Positions 14,800 through 23,158 are shown, numbered from the stretch's first letter. The stretch is 34,990 bases of DNA from Rhodopila sp. (GCA_031291715.1 JARLIN010000034.1:1-34990), one strand, 5' to 3'. Translations and numbers: made by a program. The notes: generated by a model from the letters alone, not told the origin.

Positions 14800-14827
14800 C
14801 CCTGCGCCGGCCGAAGCCGGCGCGGGG
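14800..14827. terminator. Hairpin between convergent XRE and DUF932 genes
   Basis: A stem CCCTGCGCCGGC, loop CGAA, GCCGGCGCGGGG at 14800-14827 with one G-T wobble. It lies 5 bp from the DUF932 stop and about 70 bp after the XRE stop, between two convergent genes. It fits a bidirectional terminator, although T-runs are weak on both sides. Confidence 0.55.
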
Positions 14828-14832
14828 TTGCG

Positions 14833-16035
14833 TCAGGCGGCGGCTTTGTCCAGCAGGCGTTTGGCGCGCTGCTCCAGGTCGAGCCGCACATCCTGGTGTT
14901 CCTTGGTGCGGGCGACGGCCGTGATGCCCTGCACGAAATCGAATACGCTCTGCGGCGGGCCGCCCTCCTCACGCAGCACGGTGTCGATGATCTTCGCCGC
15001 ATCCGCCCGGCCGAACCCGGCTCGTCTGGTCAGGAATTCGGTGCGTTCCTCGTCAGTGCGGGCGACGATCCGCTCGCGCGCGGCACGGATGCCGGCGACG
15101 AACGGGGCCGGCGAGGAGTTAGCGAAGTTCGCCAGCGCAGGGGCTGTCTCATGGGCAAACCGGCTGGCCGCGTACTTGCTGTGGCGGATGGTGATTTCTT
15201 CGAAGCCTTCGACTCCCCAGAGCTGCCGGTTCTGGCACACGGCCCGGAGATAGAACGAGGCAATGCCCAGTGTCTTCGAGCCAACTTCGCTGTTCCAGCA
15301 ATAGAAACCGCGGAAATACAGGTCCGGCGAGCCGTCCACCAGTCGGCCCGCTTCGATCGGATGCGTATCGTCGACCAGGAACAGGAAGACGTCGCGGTCG
15401 GACGCGTACAGCGTGGTCGTCTCCGCCGTCACGTCCACGCGTGGGGTGTAGGTCATGCTCGACCAGTCAAGCGTTCCCGGCACCTTCCAACTTGTGTCGC
15501 CGGTGCCGTTGCCGGCGATGCGCTGCACGGCCGACACGAGTTCGTGGTCGTAGATTCGGCCGTAATCCGGCCCGGTCACAGCGCGGAGCTCCGTCCGGCC
15601 GTCCTCGGTTGCCAGCGTCTTGACCTGTTCGGCCCGGTGGCTGGCAAGGCCGTATTGCAGGTTGATCCCGGCCAAGGCCGCGGGAAGCTGCCGCAGATAG
15701 CCGGCCGGCGCGCCGACGAGGCTTGCCAACTGCCCGAAGCTCCAGTGCGTCGCCGCGACCGGCTCGTCACCGCCCGGCAGCACCAACGCCAGCCGCTCGG
15801 CGTCCTCCCGGCTTGCCTCCACCCGGACGGCCCGGCTCTCCACCGTGCGCGTGCGGGAACGTTCTGCCCGTCCCTTCACCCGCGCGAACAAGTCGGACAG
15901 GCTGAGATAACGCTCATCCGCCGGCCGCGAGAACCATTCTGACGATACCCGGCCCACTCGTTGGCCACGCGACACGTCCACCTTGAACGAACTCGGGATG
16001 GTCTCTTCCGTCCGATCCACCGCTACCATGTCCAT
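14833..16035 (-). CDS. DUF932 domain protein
   Basis: A 400-residue protein of the DUF932 family, common on plasmids and ICEs (related to phage/plasmid LGT_TIGR03299-type proteins). Recognisable parts are RYLSLSDLFARVKG near the N-terminus, TELRAVTGPDYGRIYDHELVSAV, SDRDVFLFLVDD and YFRGFYCWNSEVGSKTLG in the middle. I chose ATG 16035 because GGGAGA stands 7 bp upstream; the longer frame to 16206 adds low-complexity sequence. The function is unknown; it is often found next to DUF736, as here. Confidence 0.88.
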   Translation of the reverse strand: MDMVAVDRTEETIPSSFKVDVSRGQRVGRVSSEWFSRPADERYLSLSDLFARVKGRAERSRTRTVESRAVRVEASREDAERLALVLPGGDEPVAATHWSFGQLASLVGAPAGYLRQLPAALAGINLQYGLASHRAEQVKTLATEDGRTELRAVTGPDYGRIYDHELVSAVQRIAGNGTGDTSWKVPGTLDWSSMTYTPRVDVTAETTTLYASDRDVFLFLVDDTHPIEAGRLVDGSPDLYFRGFYCWNSEVGSKTLGIASFYLRAVCQNRQLWGVEGFEEITIRHSKYAASRFAHETAPALANFANSSPAPFVAGIRAARERIVARTDEERTEFLTRRAGFGRADAAKIIDTVLREEGGPPQSVFDFVQGITAVARTKEHQDVRLDLEQRAKRLLDKAAA

Positions 16036-16412
16036 CGCTGATCTCCCTTCGGTAAACTCCGCACGGGAAGCACCGCGCGTGCTTCCCGGAGGCGGGTGAC
16101 CGCGCGGGAGAGAGGGGGGCGAATGCCGGCGCGCCCGGCCGGGCTGCACGCCAGCGGGGCTGATGGCCGAGGAATCGCGAGACGTCTTCGTCAGCCCTGC
16201 GCCCACGCGCGGCCCTGCCGGGCAACAGCCGGCGTTCGTGGGGGAGAGAGGGCAAGGCCCGCTCTCCCCATGCTGGTCCGCGGAACGCAGGTGAAGCGGA
16301 TCGACAAGACCGGAGCCGGATTTCCGGCTTGCCGTGGAATCTGAGAGGTGGATTTACTGAATGCAGCAAAGCGTCCCGTCGTGTGACGGGACGCCTGCCG
16401 GTGGTGATTAAA
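16036..16412. other. Gap between DUF736 and DUF932 genes
   Basis: No gene seen in 377 bp. It carries the DUF736 terminator hairpin (16371-16394) and the Shine-Dalgarno for DUF932. The rest, including a GC-rich segment with several short repeats of GGGCG type, presumably contains the DUF932 promoter, which I could not place. Confidence 0.4.
16371..16394 (-). terminator. Terminator hairpin after DUF736
   Basis: A perfect 10-bp stem, GCGTCCCGTC and GACGGGACGC with a 4-base loop, lies 19 bp after the DUF736 stop. On the minus strand it is followed by TTTGCTG, a weak T-tract. Confidence 0.6.
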
Positions 16413-16730
16413 TCAGCTGCCGTTACGCCGCGACCAGATGAGGTTGAAATTCTTGCCGTCTTCGACCTCGATCAGGCTTGCGTAGATCGGCTGAGCAAAG
16501 CTCGGATCGTCGAGTTTGACCGAGAGATATTCCCTGCCAGTTGCCTCGGCCGTCTTACGCCAGGCAGCGCCGATCTCCGCTGGGCCCGAATAGACCCGAA
16601 AGTCTGGGGCGTTTTCTTTTGCCTTCTCGTTGTCCGGTGCGATACGCGTCTTGGCATTGACGGTGAGGGTGCGGACCGTGCCGGTGTAGCTGCCGTTCTC
16701 GCCCTTGGTGAAAGAGCCGATGGTCGCCAT
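16413..16730 (-). CDS. DUF736 domain protein
   Basis: A 105-residue protein that matches DUF736 from end to end: MATIGSFTKGENGSYTGTVRTLT, NEKAKENAPDFRVYSG, AEIGAAWRKTAEATGREYLSVKLDDPSF and YASLIEVEDG. The ATG at 16730 has GAGAGAGG just upstream. The family is highly expressed in many alphaproteobacterial ICEs and plasmids; its role is not established. It is transcribed alone, with a hairpin terminator directly after it. Confidence 0.92.
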   Translation of the reverse strand: MATIGSFTKGENGSYTGTVRTLTVNAKTRIAPDNEKAKENAPDFRVYSGPAEIGAAWRKTAEATGREYLSVKLDDPSFAQPIYASLIEVEDGKNFNLIWSRRNGS

Positions 16731-17207
16731 AGCCTCTCTCCTTCGCTGGTTCGACGCCGCTCCATGCGGCCTCGATGGCGATCCGGGGCCGAGGTACGAT
16801 CGACTCGCACCCGCCAGGGCCGCAGCGCCAGCGGAGGATGGCGGCGCCATTGCGGGCAGGCGATCGAGGGCACAGCCCGCCCCTCGGCTATAGATCAGCC
16901 CATCGAGAGACCACAGAGAGGGCGACCGGAACAGCCGCGGTGAGACAATGACGCCTGTGATTGGGCTTCGCCAAGGTGCCAGGGTGGCACTGTTGTCTGC
17001 ATCTTCGGATAAGGCCGTGAACGCAGCCAGAGCCCCACGGTGCGACTGGCGGACCGCCGATGCCGAGCGAGTATTCGCCGAGCAGGTCGCCAGAATTGCG
17101 ATGTAGGAGGCCTCCAGCAAGCACTGGACTTCGTTCGCAAGGGAGGCGCGTTGGTGGCCAGGAAGTCGGATCGCTTCAGAGCGAAGGTGTTGACCTCAGC
17201 TGGTCTA
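16731..17207. other. Non-coding stretch upstream of DUF736
   Basis: No gene is supported in 477 bp. A short inverted repeat GTGCCA-GGG-TGGCAC lies at 16975-16989. The DUF736 promoter is expected near 16740-16800 but I could not pick out clear -35/-10 boxes. Confidence 0.35.
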
Positions 17208-18099
17208 TCACCCAGCCGAGTCTGGAGGAGAGATCCGAACCGACAGCGACATCGTCGCCGTCTCGCCTGCCGGGATATGCATCAGGCCCGGCTTGGTTGC
17301 GAACGTGCCACCGAACGCGACGGGATCGGCGATGCCGTGCCAGGGCTCAATACACAGGAAATCACCGCCCAGGCGCGACCAAATGCCGAGCTTGCCAAAC
17401 GCCTCCCAGCTGACCTCAATCCGGGGTGCGCCGGGCGCCGTGTAGCAGACGCTTCGACTGACCGGCTGGTCGAGGATCAGCGCGTCTTCGGCGAACAACG
17501 ACTCGTGGAGGTCGAGAACGCAGCCGTTCAACGGCGTTAGCACCGGCTCTGGCCGTAACAGCCCGGCCTTCAGCCGGCGGACCGGGGCGGGCTCAGGTTG
17601 CGCAAACTCCAGGCGGTGTCAGTCCCGCGCGATCCCCTCCACCGGTGGCCACTGGAACGCCGGATGCGCCCCGACGGATACAGGCAGCATACTTGCCGGG
17701 GTTGGTGATGGAATAGGTCACGGTCAGGGTGTTGTCCGCGACGGCGTAGGTCAGTTCGAGACGGAGCGCGAAGGGATAAAACGCCCGTGTTCCGGCATCG
17801 TCCTCCAACACTAGGTGGCAGGTGGCTGCCTCTCGCGCACTCCAGGCGAAGCGGCGGTCGCGGGTGAAGCCGTGCTGCGTCATGTGGCACGCCGTGCCGT
17901 TGTGCCGCGGTTGGTCGCCATTCAGGCGGCCGACAATCGGGAACAACACCGGCGCGTGGCGCGGCCAAAGCGGTCCGGCCTACCAGAGGAATTCGCGCCC
18001 TGCGGCGTCGCGCAGCGAGCACAGCTCGGCGCCATCGGCCTTCACCGTCGCCGCGATCCGGGCCGCGGAGATCGTATGGGACTGACCCGACGGACTCAT
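17208..18099 (-). pseudogene. Aldose 1-epimerase family gene, disrupted
   Basis: A galactose-mutarotase-type gene (interconverts sugar anomers) in pieces. From ATG 18099 it reads MSPSGQSHTISAARIAATVK and ...GREFLW, then hits an in-frame TAG, and continues AGPLWPRHAPVLFPIVGRL, QHGFTRDRRFAW and LTVTYSITNPG. After NPG (about 17695) the homologous sequence moves to another frame (MLPVSVGAHPAFQWPPVEG), meets a TGA, then goes on as HRLEFAQPEPAPVRR and LNGCVLDLHESLFAEDALIL to LGIWSRLGGDFLCIEPWHG. Two stops plus a frame change argue for real decay rather than one sequencing error. It is metabolic cargo unrelated to its neighbours. Confidence 0.85.
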
Positions 18100-18337
18100 C
18101 GTGCGTAACCGGCCACCGGGAGGAAGCGACGATGGAACGTGAGGGGTCAATCAAGTTGCCCCATGGGGCGATGCTCCCGGCCATCGGAAAGGAAGATGCC
18201 AGATGCCCGCCGGAACCAGTCCTGTCCAGCGTCCCGGACGACTTCGCGTTATGTGACAACGACGACGTCCGACACCGAGCCATTGTCATATTGGCGGATT
18301 CTGCGACGCGCCAGCGGTGCAGAATTCAGGAATTACG

Positions 18338-18378
18338 CACCAGAACCAGAGCGCTGAAATCATGGGGCTTTTCTGGTG
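18338..18378. promoter_or_regulatory. Inverted repeat upstream of the serine recombinase
   Basis: CACCAGAA (18338-18345) and TTCTGGTG (18371-18378) form an 8-bp perfect inverted repeat with a 25-bp spacer, 25 bp before the recombinase ATG. Small serine recombinases often act at a res site just upstream of their gene and repress from it. Whether this is such a site is not shown by the sequence. Confidence 0.4.
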
Positions 18379-18403
18379 TAAAAATTAGGTGCACAATGTG
18401 TCC

Positions 18404-18949
18404 ATGATTTACGGCTATGCGCGAGTCTCGACAGACAGCCAGAGCGTTGACGCCCAGGTGCGTCAGCTCCGGGCCGTCGGCGCACGCCAGGTGTTCCGGG
18501 AAGCCGCGGGCGGGGCCAAGACCGACCGCGCCCAGCTTCGGCGTGCCCTCGCTCAGCTCGACGCCGGCGACGTGCTTATGGTGACGCGGCTCGACCGCCT
18601 GGCCCGCTCGACCCGCGACCTTCTCAACACCCTTGCCGGTATCACCGCCAAGGAGGCGGGCTTCCGCTCCCTCGGCGACGTATGGGCCGACACCACGACC
18701 GCGCACGGGCGTCTGATGCTCACCGTGCTGGGCGGGCTGGCGGAGTTCGAGCGCGAGCTGATCCGCGTCCGCACCGGCGAGGGCCGCCGGCGCGCCGTGG
18801 CGAACGGCGTGAAGATGGGCCGCAAGCCGAAGCTCACCCCACACCAAGTCAAGGAAGCCCTACGCCGCCGCGAAGCGGGCGAGCCTATGCGCGAGATCGC
18901 GCGGAGCTATAACGTCAGCCACTCGACGATTTCGAGGCTCCCAGCATGA
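18404..18949 (+). CDS. Serine recombinase, resolvase/invertase family
   Basis: A 181-residue resolvase-type recombinase. The catalytic serine is Ser9 in YGYARVSTD, with the usual LDRLARSTRDLL (about 60-71) and the FERELIRVRTGEGRRRAVANGVKMGRKP arm leading to a C-terminal HTH (MREIARSYNVSHSTISR). I chose ATG 18404 because the Tyr-Ala-Arg-Val-Ser motif then starts at the normal position; an ATG at 18389 adds five residues. Its stop overlaps the start of the nuclease gene by 4 bp (ATGA), so both are made together. It could be a transposon resolvase, an invertase, or a site-specific recombinase moving its nuclease partner. Confidence 0.92.
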   Translation: MIYGYARVSTDSQSVDAQVRQLRAVGARQVFREAAGGAKTDRAQLRRALAQLDAGDVLMVTRLDRLARSTRDLLNTLAGITAKEAGFRSLGDVWADTTTAHGRLMLTVLGGLAEFERELIRVRTGEGRRRAVANGVKMGRKPKLTPHQVKEALRRREAGEPMREIARSYNVSHSTISRLPA

Positions 18950-19902
18950 GCGCCGCGACCTTTCAGTATCCACCAGACCTATTCGCCTTGCTCGTGGATG
19001 TGATCCCGGTTTTATGTAAATCGAAAAATGATGTTCTTCTGTTTTTCCGAGGGGCAGGAGTTCCGGTTGAGTTAATATCGGACATCGAGGCACAGCTTAA
19101 GAAAGACAGACAAAGTGTCGGGAAATATGATTCGGCGCGAACGATCTTAACACGGATGAACGAAGGGGGCGACGCGCTACTTACTGCTCGCCGCGAGCTA
19201 TTAAAGCGAGTCACTGAATTTGAGGATTTTACCCGCTGCTACGACAACGATGTAATGAAGGCAAAGGGCTTGGTTGCAGAAGTCCGCAGCATCGTCAACG
19301 TCAAGGACAGCTTCACGCGCATGAGCCAGGCACGCGACCGTGAGGTTGAGGCGCGGCGCGCCGAACAGCAGCAAAAAGCCAAGGCGGTCCGCGAGCGTAA
19401 GGAAAAGATCGAGAAGGCAAAAAACGGGTTGTTCGCCCTATTCAGGGAAACGGACCAGCATCACCGAGGGAAGGCGCTAGAGCCCGTCCTGAATGATCTT
19501 TTCCGTGCGTATGACGCGCTGATCGCCGAGGACTTCCGCCGCAAGGGCGGAGACGGCAGCGGCATCGAAGAACAAATAGATGGCGTGGTCGAGATCGAAA
19601 CGCAAATGTTTTTGGTCGAAATGAAATGGTGGGCTGACCCGCTTGGGCCGGCAGAAGTCTCCCCACATATCAGTAGACTGATGCTGCGCAGTGGTGTCGG
19701 TGGGATATTTATTTCAAGCTCGAACTACACTCCCGCCGCGATAACCATGTGTAGGGATTTTCTACAGCAGCGCGTTCTAGTGCTTTGCACATTGCGGGAG
19801 ATTGTGGACGTGCTGAATCGCGAAGGTGATCTGATGGGGATGCTGCGGGCAAAAATCCGGGCGGCAAAGCTAGACCGTAATCCGTTCAAAGAAGTCGCCT
19901 AA
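18946..19902 (+). CDS. Mrr-like PD-(D/E)XK nuclease with N-terminal helical domain
   Basis: A 318-residue protein of three parts. Residues about 10-125 (LFALLVDVIPVLCKSKNDVLLFF, ELLKRVTEFEDFTRCY, AKGLVAEVRSIVNVKDSF) form an all-helical domain reminiscent of effector-associated/death-like adaptor domains. Residues about 128-160 are a charged coiled coil. The C-terminal part is a restriction-endonuclease fold: Glu180 in GKALEPVLNDLF, Asp212 in EQIDGVVEI and Glu225-x-Lys227 in LVEMKWW form the catalytic core, followed by GVGGIFISSSNYTPAA. It probably cuts DNA, perhaps after recruitment or oligomerisation through the N-terminus. It is coupled to the serine recombinase. Its codons are less GC-rich at the start than its neighbours', which suggests transfer. 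Confidence 0.8.
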   Translation: MSAATFQYPPDLFALLVDVIPVLCKSKNDVLLFFRGAGVPVELISDIEAQLKKDRQSVGKYDSARTILTRMNEGGDALLTARRELLKRVTEFEDFTRCYDNDVMKAKGLVAEVRSIVNVKDSFTRMSQARDREVEARRAEQQQKAKAVRERKEKIEKAKNGLFALFRETDQHHRGKALEPVLNDLFRAYDALIAEDFRRKGGDGSGIEEQIDGVVEIETQMFLVEMKWWADPLGPAEVSPHISRLMLRSGVGGIFISSSNYTPAAITMCRDFLQQRVLVLCTLREIVDVLNREGDLMGMLRAKIRAAKLDRNPFKEVA

Positions 19903-20199
19903 TGGCGCGTTGGCCGCGTCTTTGGCCTCGGCCCTGATCTGGAATCTTAGGCGAGGGATTGGTATCTTGCCGCCGCTGTATCCCCTCAAGGCAGTAGGCG
20001 ACGAGAAGACAAAGCCCGTTGTTCTCGACGCCGATTTTCCATAAAGCGGCGTTCGGCGCCGGCCAGAACGCCGCCGGCGGAGGCCCCGACCCGAAGCCTC
20101 CGGAGCGCTTGCGGCCTTGTGGCCCTCCGGACTCACCCGTTACCTTTCTGAGCACCCACTCAACGACGCCCTGGCGCCCTCCCGAGTACGGGATAATCC
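19903..20199. other. Left flank of the IS66 insertion
   Basis: No convincing gene in 297 bp. Several GC-rich palindromic words occur (for example GGCGTTCGGCGCCGGCCAGAACGCC around 20050). A minus-strand frame reads across it into the insertion sequence, but part of that frame is created by the insertion. The last 8 bp (GATAATCC, 20192-20199) are one copy of the target duplication. Confidence 0.4.
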
Positions 20200-20269
20200 G
20201 TAAGCGTCGCGGTGGCGACACGGCAGAGTTGTCTTGACGGTGTTTTATCTGGTCAGCGGGCGTGGGCTG

Positions 20270-20599
20270 CTATGACGGCTGGTGCCGCAAGCGCTTGACG
20301 CGATGCTTCTGGTAGGCGGTGATATCACGTGCGAGCGGCAAGCGAGCGTCGAAGCGCAGATGGGTGATCGAGACGACGACTGCCGATCCACATTCTTGTC
20401 CGAAGTCGAGCCGGCACATGATCCCGCCCTCATCCCCAGCGTAGCTGAGCCAGGTGATGGAACAGGTCGACGGTATGTTGGTTGCGGTGTTGTTTGCTTG
20501 AAGCATCGCGGCGAGTTCGGGCGTCACGCGAGCGGGGAGCGGCAGCGCGGCTTGCAGCTTGGCGAGCAGGCGCTCGACGCGATCGGGGTTGTCGATCAT
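20270..20599 (-). CDS. IS66 passenger protein, unknown function
   Basis: A 109-residue protein from ATG 20599, overlapping the tnpC stop by 4 bp. It contains a basic N-terminal helix (DNPDRVERLLAKLQAALPLP), a central hydrophobic strand part (TCSITWLSYAGDEGGIMCRLDFG) and VVSITHLRFD. I do not recognise a domain. Similar small proteins are sometimes carried at the 3' end of IS66 elements. Translational coupling to tnpC and the location inside the inverted repeats make it part of the element. Confidence 0.75.
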   Translation of the reverse strand: MIDNPDRVERLLAKLQAALPLPARVTPELAAMLQANNTATNIPSTCSITWLSYAGDEGGIMCRLDFGQECGSAVVVSITHLRFDARLPLARDITAYQKHRVKRLRHQPS

Positions 20600-22206
20600 G
20601 CTGCCTCGGCCACTTCGGCTCTGCTGGACCGCTCCCAGTTCCACGGGAGCAGGGTGTGCAGTTCGTGGATCTTGGTGCGGCTGGAGACGACCCGTTCGAG
20701 CACATCGGTGAGCCATGCCATTGGATCGACGCCATTCAGCTTTGCGGTCTGGATTAGCGTCATTGCCATCGCCCAGTGACGGGCCCCGCCATCGGAACCC
20801 GCAAAGAGTGCATTTTTGCGGGTCAGGGTATGCGGACGGATGGCGCGCTCGACCACGTTGGTGTCGATCTCGATGCGGCCATCGTCGACGAACGCGATGA
20901 GGCCGGGCCAGTGCCGTATTGCGTAGCGCATTGCCTTGGCCAGATCGGAAGCGCCGGGAACGCGCTCGACCTGCTGATGCAGCCAGTCATGCAGGGCATC
21001 GACGATCGGTCGACTTCGTTGTTGTCGAACCTGCTTACGATGATCGGCGGAGTGGCCGCGTATCTCTGCCTCGATCGCGTAGAGAGCGGCCACGCGCGCC
21101 AACAGGTCTGCGGCCAGCGGCGACTTGGTCGAGGCATGGAACTGGAAGAAGTCCCGCCGCATGTGCACCCAGCAGAATGCCAACCGCACCGAATCGTCGA
21201 CACGATCCCCGGCCAGCCGCTTAAAGCCGCCATAGCCGTCGACCTGCAGCACGCCTTTGAAATGCGCCAGATGTTCGGCGGGACGGACGTTCTTGCGGTC
21301 CTCGGTGTAGATATAGGCGACCGCCGGGTGCGATGGGCCGCTCCAGGGCCGGTCATCAACCGCATAGCACCAGAGGCGGCCCGTCTTGGTGCGTCCACGG
21401 CCGGGGTCGAGCACCGGCAGCGTGGTGTCGTCGGCGAACAGCTTATCGGCCGACAGCACTGTGCTGACCACCAGATCGTAAAGCGGTGCCAGCCACCAGC
21501 AGGCGCTACCCACCCAATTGCTCAGCGTCGAACGGTCGAGCGATATACCCTGGCGCGCCAACATCTGCGATTGCCGGTACAGCGGCAGGGAATCGCAGAA
21601 CTTGCTCACCAGGACATGCACGATCAGCGCCTCGGTGGGCATGCCGCCGTCGATCGGCCGCGCCGGGGCCTCGGCTACCACCACGGCGCCCTCGCAGGCG
21701 CGGCAGGCATAGCGGGGTCGGCGCGTGACCCGCACCCGCAGTTGCATGGGCGCGATATCGAGCTGCTCGGTGCGCACCTCGTCGATGCTGTGCATGGCGC
21801 CGCCGCAGCAGGGGCACGCGTCGTGCCCGGTATCGATCACCACCTCATAGCGTGGCAGGTGGGCGGGCAGCGCGCCGAGGTCGCGGGCGGTTCGATCGCC
21901 GCGGGGCTTCGGCTTGCGATCTCCCGTGGGCTCAGCGGCATCCTGTGCAGTCTGGCTCTCGGCTTGCGTCTGCTCCAGATCCTCCAGGCCGAACTGCAAC
22001 CGTTCGGCGGTCAACAGCTCGGAGCGGCAGCCGAATTGGTGACGCGTCAGGCGCTGGATCAGCAGACGAAGCTTATCGTTCTCGGCATACAACTCGCGCA
22101 GCAGGCCCTGCAGCAAGGCAGGGTCGTCCGGCAGGGGAGCGGGGTCGGGCGGCACCGCGCAATGATGCACGGCGCGCCGCGTCGTGGCCAGAGTTTGCTG
22201 CACCAC
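20596..22206 (-). CDS. tnpC: IS66 transposase TnpC
   Basis: The 536-residue DDE transposase of IS66. The N-terminus has a leucine-rich region (LLQGLLRELYAENDKLRLLIQRL) and the RHQFGCRSELL motif. A zinc-binding CPCCGGAMHSI follows near residue 130. The DDE core shows LFADDTTLPVLDPGRGRTKTGRLW (first Asp), LQVDGYGGFKRL (second Asp) and DTNVVERAIRPHTLTRKNALFAGSDGGARHWA (Glu). The gene is intact and of normal length. It lies 9 bp after tnpB, as in other IS66 elements. Confidence 0.96.
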   Translation of the reverse strand: MVQQTLATTRRAVHHCAVPPDPAPLPDDPALLQGLLRELYAENDKLRLLIQRLTRHQFGCRSELLTAERLQFGLEDLEQTQAESQTAQDAAEPTGDRKPKPRGDRTARDLGALPAHLPRYEVVIDTGHDACPCCGGAMHSIDEVRTEQLDIAPMQLRVRVTRRPRYACRACEGAVVVAEAPARPIDGGMPTEALIVHVLVSKFCDSLPLYRQSQMLARQGISLDRSTLSNWVGSACWWLAPLYDLVVSTVLSADKLFADDTTLPVLDPGRGRTKTGRLWCYAVDDRPWSGPSHPAVAYIYTEDRKNVRPAEHLAHFKGVLQVDGYGGFKRLAGDRVDDSVRLAFCWVHMRRDFFQFHASTKSPLAADLLARVAALYAIEAEIRGHSADHRKQVRQQRSRPIVDALHDWLHQQVERVPGASDLAKAMRYAIRHWPGLIAFVDDGRIEIDTNVVERAIRPHTLTRKNALFAGSDGGARHWAMAMTLIQTAKLNGVDPMAWLTDVLERVVSSRTKIHELHTLLPWNWERSSRAEVAEAA

Positions 22207-22215
22207 ACTGCAAGT

Positions 22216-22566
22216 TCATCCGGCAAGCTCAGGCCTGCGACGAGCTACCGGCGCCCGCCATTCACAGCCGTCGAGCAAGGCGGCCAGCTGCGCCGAGGAC
22301 AACGTAATGCGGCCGGTCGTGGTGGCAGACGGCCAGGTGAATTGTCCCTGCTCCAGTCGTTTGGTCAGCATGCACAGCCCGATCCCGTCATGCCAGATCA
22401 GCTTAATCAGCCCGGCGCGACGGCCGCGGAAGGCGAAAACGGCACCGCCAAACGGATCCTTGGCCAGGGTCTGCTGCACCAACATCGCCAGCCCGGTCAT
22501 GCCCTTGCGCATGTCGGTGACACCGCAGGCGAGATAAACGCGTAGACCGGAGGCGAGCGCGATCAT
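22216..22566 (-). CDS. tnpB: IS66 accessory protein TnpB
   Basis: A 116-residue IS66 Orf2-family protein, required with TnpA for efficient transposition. Signature segments are RVYLACGVTDMRKGMTGLAMLVQQTL, PFGGAVFAFRGRRAGLIKLIWHDGIGLCMLTKRLE and QGQFTWP. It overlaps tnpA by 4 bp. The length matches the family (about 115). This TnpB is unrelated to the RNA-guided TnpB of IS605 elements. Confidence 0.96.
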   Translation of the reverse strand: MIALASGLRVYLACGVTDMRKGMTGLAMLVQQTLAKDPFGGAVFAFRGRRAGLIKLIWHDGIGLCMLTKRLEQGQFTWPSATTTGRITLSSAQLAALLDGCEWRAPVARRRPELAG

Positions 22567-23048
22567 CGCCTGTCCAGCACACCGAGAACGCGGCGCAGCG
22601 CGCCCGCGTCGACATGGGCGTCCATGCGCACCACCGTGCCGCCGGGAAGCACGATCTCGATCAAGCCTCCTGGTCGTGCCGGTGCCGAGGCAGCCGGCGG
22701 CGACACTTCCGGAGGCTGCAGTTTGGCTGGCGGTCCCGATGCGTCTGGTTCCTGGTCGACCTGCGCGAATTGCTGCGCCGGACGCCTGACCAGCGCAGTC
22801 CGCACGCCCAGCAGTTGCTGCCGCCAGGTGTAGAGTTGTCCCGAACTGATCGCGTGTTTGCGCGCGACCTCGGTGGGCGTCAGGTCTGGCCCGAAACTCT
22901 CGGCGACGATCTCCTGCTTCTGCGCCAGCGTCCAGGATTGCCGTGGTTCGCCGCGCGTGATGATCTCCACCCGCGGGCTACGTGTGCTCGTACGACTGGT
23001 CGTACGAGCGCTCGCTTCGGCCTCCACCGTCAGCTGGGGAACGTCCAT
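22563..23048 (-). CDS. tnpA: IS66 accessory protein TnpA (HTH)
   Basis: A 161-residue IS66 OrfA protein. The HTH_Tnp_1-type domain is WTLAQKQEIVAESFGPDLTPTEVARKHAISSGQLYTWRQQLL (about 39-80), followed by a proline-rich linker and the C-terminal IEIVLPGGTVVRMDAHVDAGALRRVLGVLD segment. It is the first gene of the element, 59 bp inside the right terminal inverted repeat. Confidence 0.94.
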   Translation of the reverse strand: MDVPQLTVEAEASARTTSRTSTRSPRVEIITRGEPRQSWTLAQKQEIVAESFGPDLTPTEVARKHAISSGQLYTWRQQLLGVRTALVRRPAQQFAQVDQEPDASGPPAKLQPPEVSPPAASAPARPGGLIEIVLPGGTVVRMDAHVDAGALRRVLGVLDRR

Positions 23049-23158
23049 GCCAGACTTCCATCACAGCCACGCACCGCGCCGCCATGTGGGTTCGCCACGC
23101 CGCTTACGATAATCCGGTTTATCGCTCCAGTCAGCACGGCGCACGGTGCCGGCTTTTT

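Larger units (their letters stand above)
20200..23107 (-). mobile_element. Complete IS66-family insertion sequence
   Basis: A 2908-bp element. The left end begins GTAAGCGTCGCGG at 20200, and the right end, read inwards from 23107, begins GTAAGCGGCGTGG: 11 of 13 positions match, with the GTAAGCG tip typical of IS66. It is flanked on both sides by GATAATCC (20192-20199 and 23108-23115), an exact 8-bp target duplication, which is the IS66 hallmark. Inside are tnpA, tnpB, tnpC and a small passenger gene, all on the minus strand. Nothing looks broken, so the copy may be active and recent. It inserted into non-coding DNA between the nuclease gene and the TraB-like gene. Confidence 0.95.

Noticed and set aside
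18132-18407. 91-codon plus-strand frame upstream of the serine recombinase
   Set aside because: No recognisable domain, and it overlaps the likely recombination or operator repeat and the recombinase start.
19886-20221. 111-codon minus-strand frame left of IS66
   Set aside because: Its start lies inside the IS66 end, so the frame is partly created by the insertion; the remainder has no recognised motif.
20776-22545. 589-codon plus-strand frame
   Set aside because: Antisense to IS66 tnpC and tnpB, which have clear family motifs.
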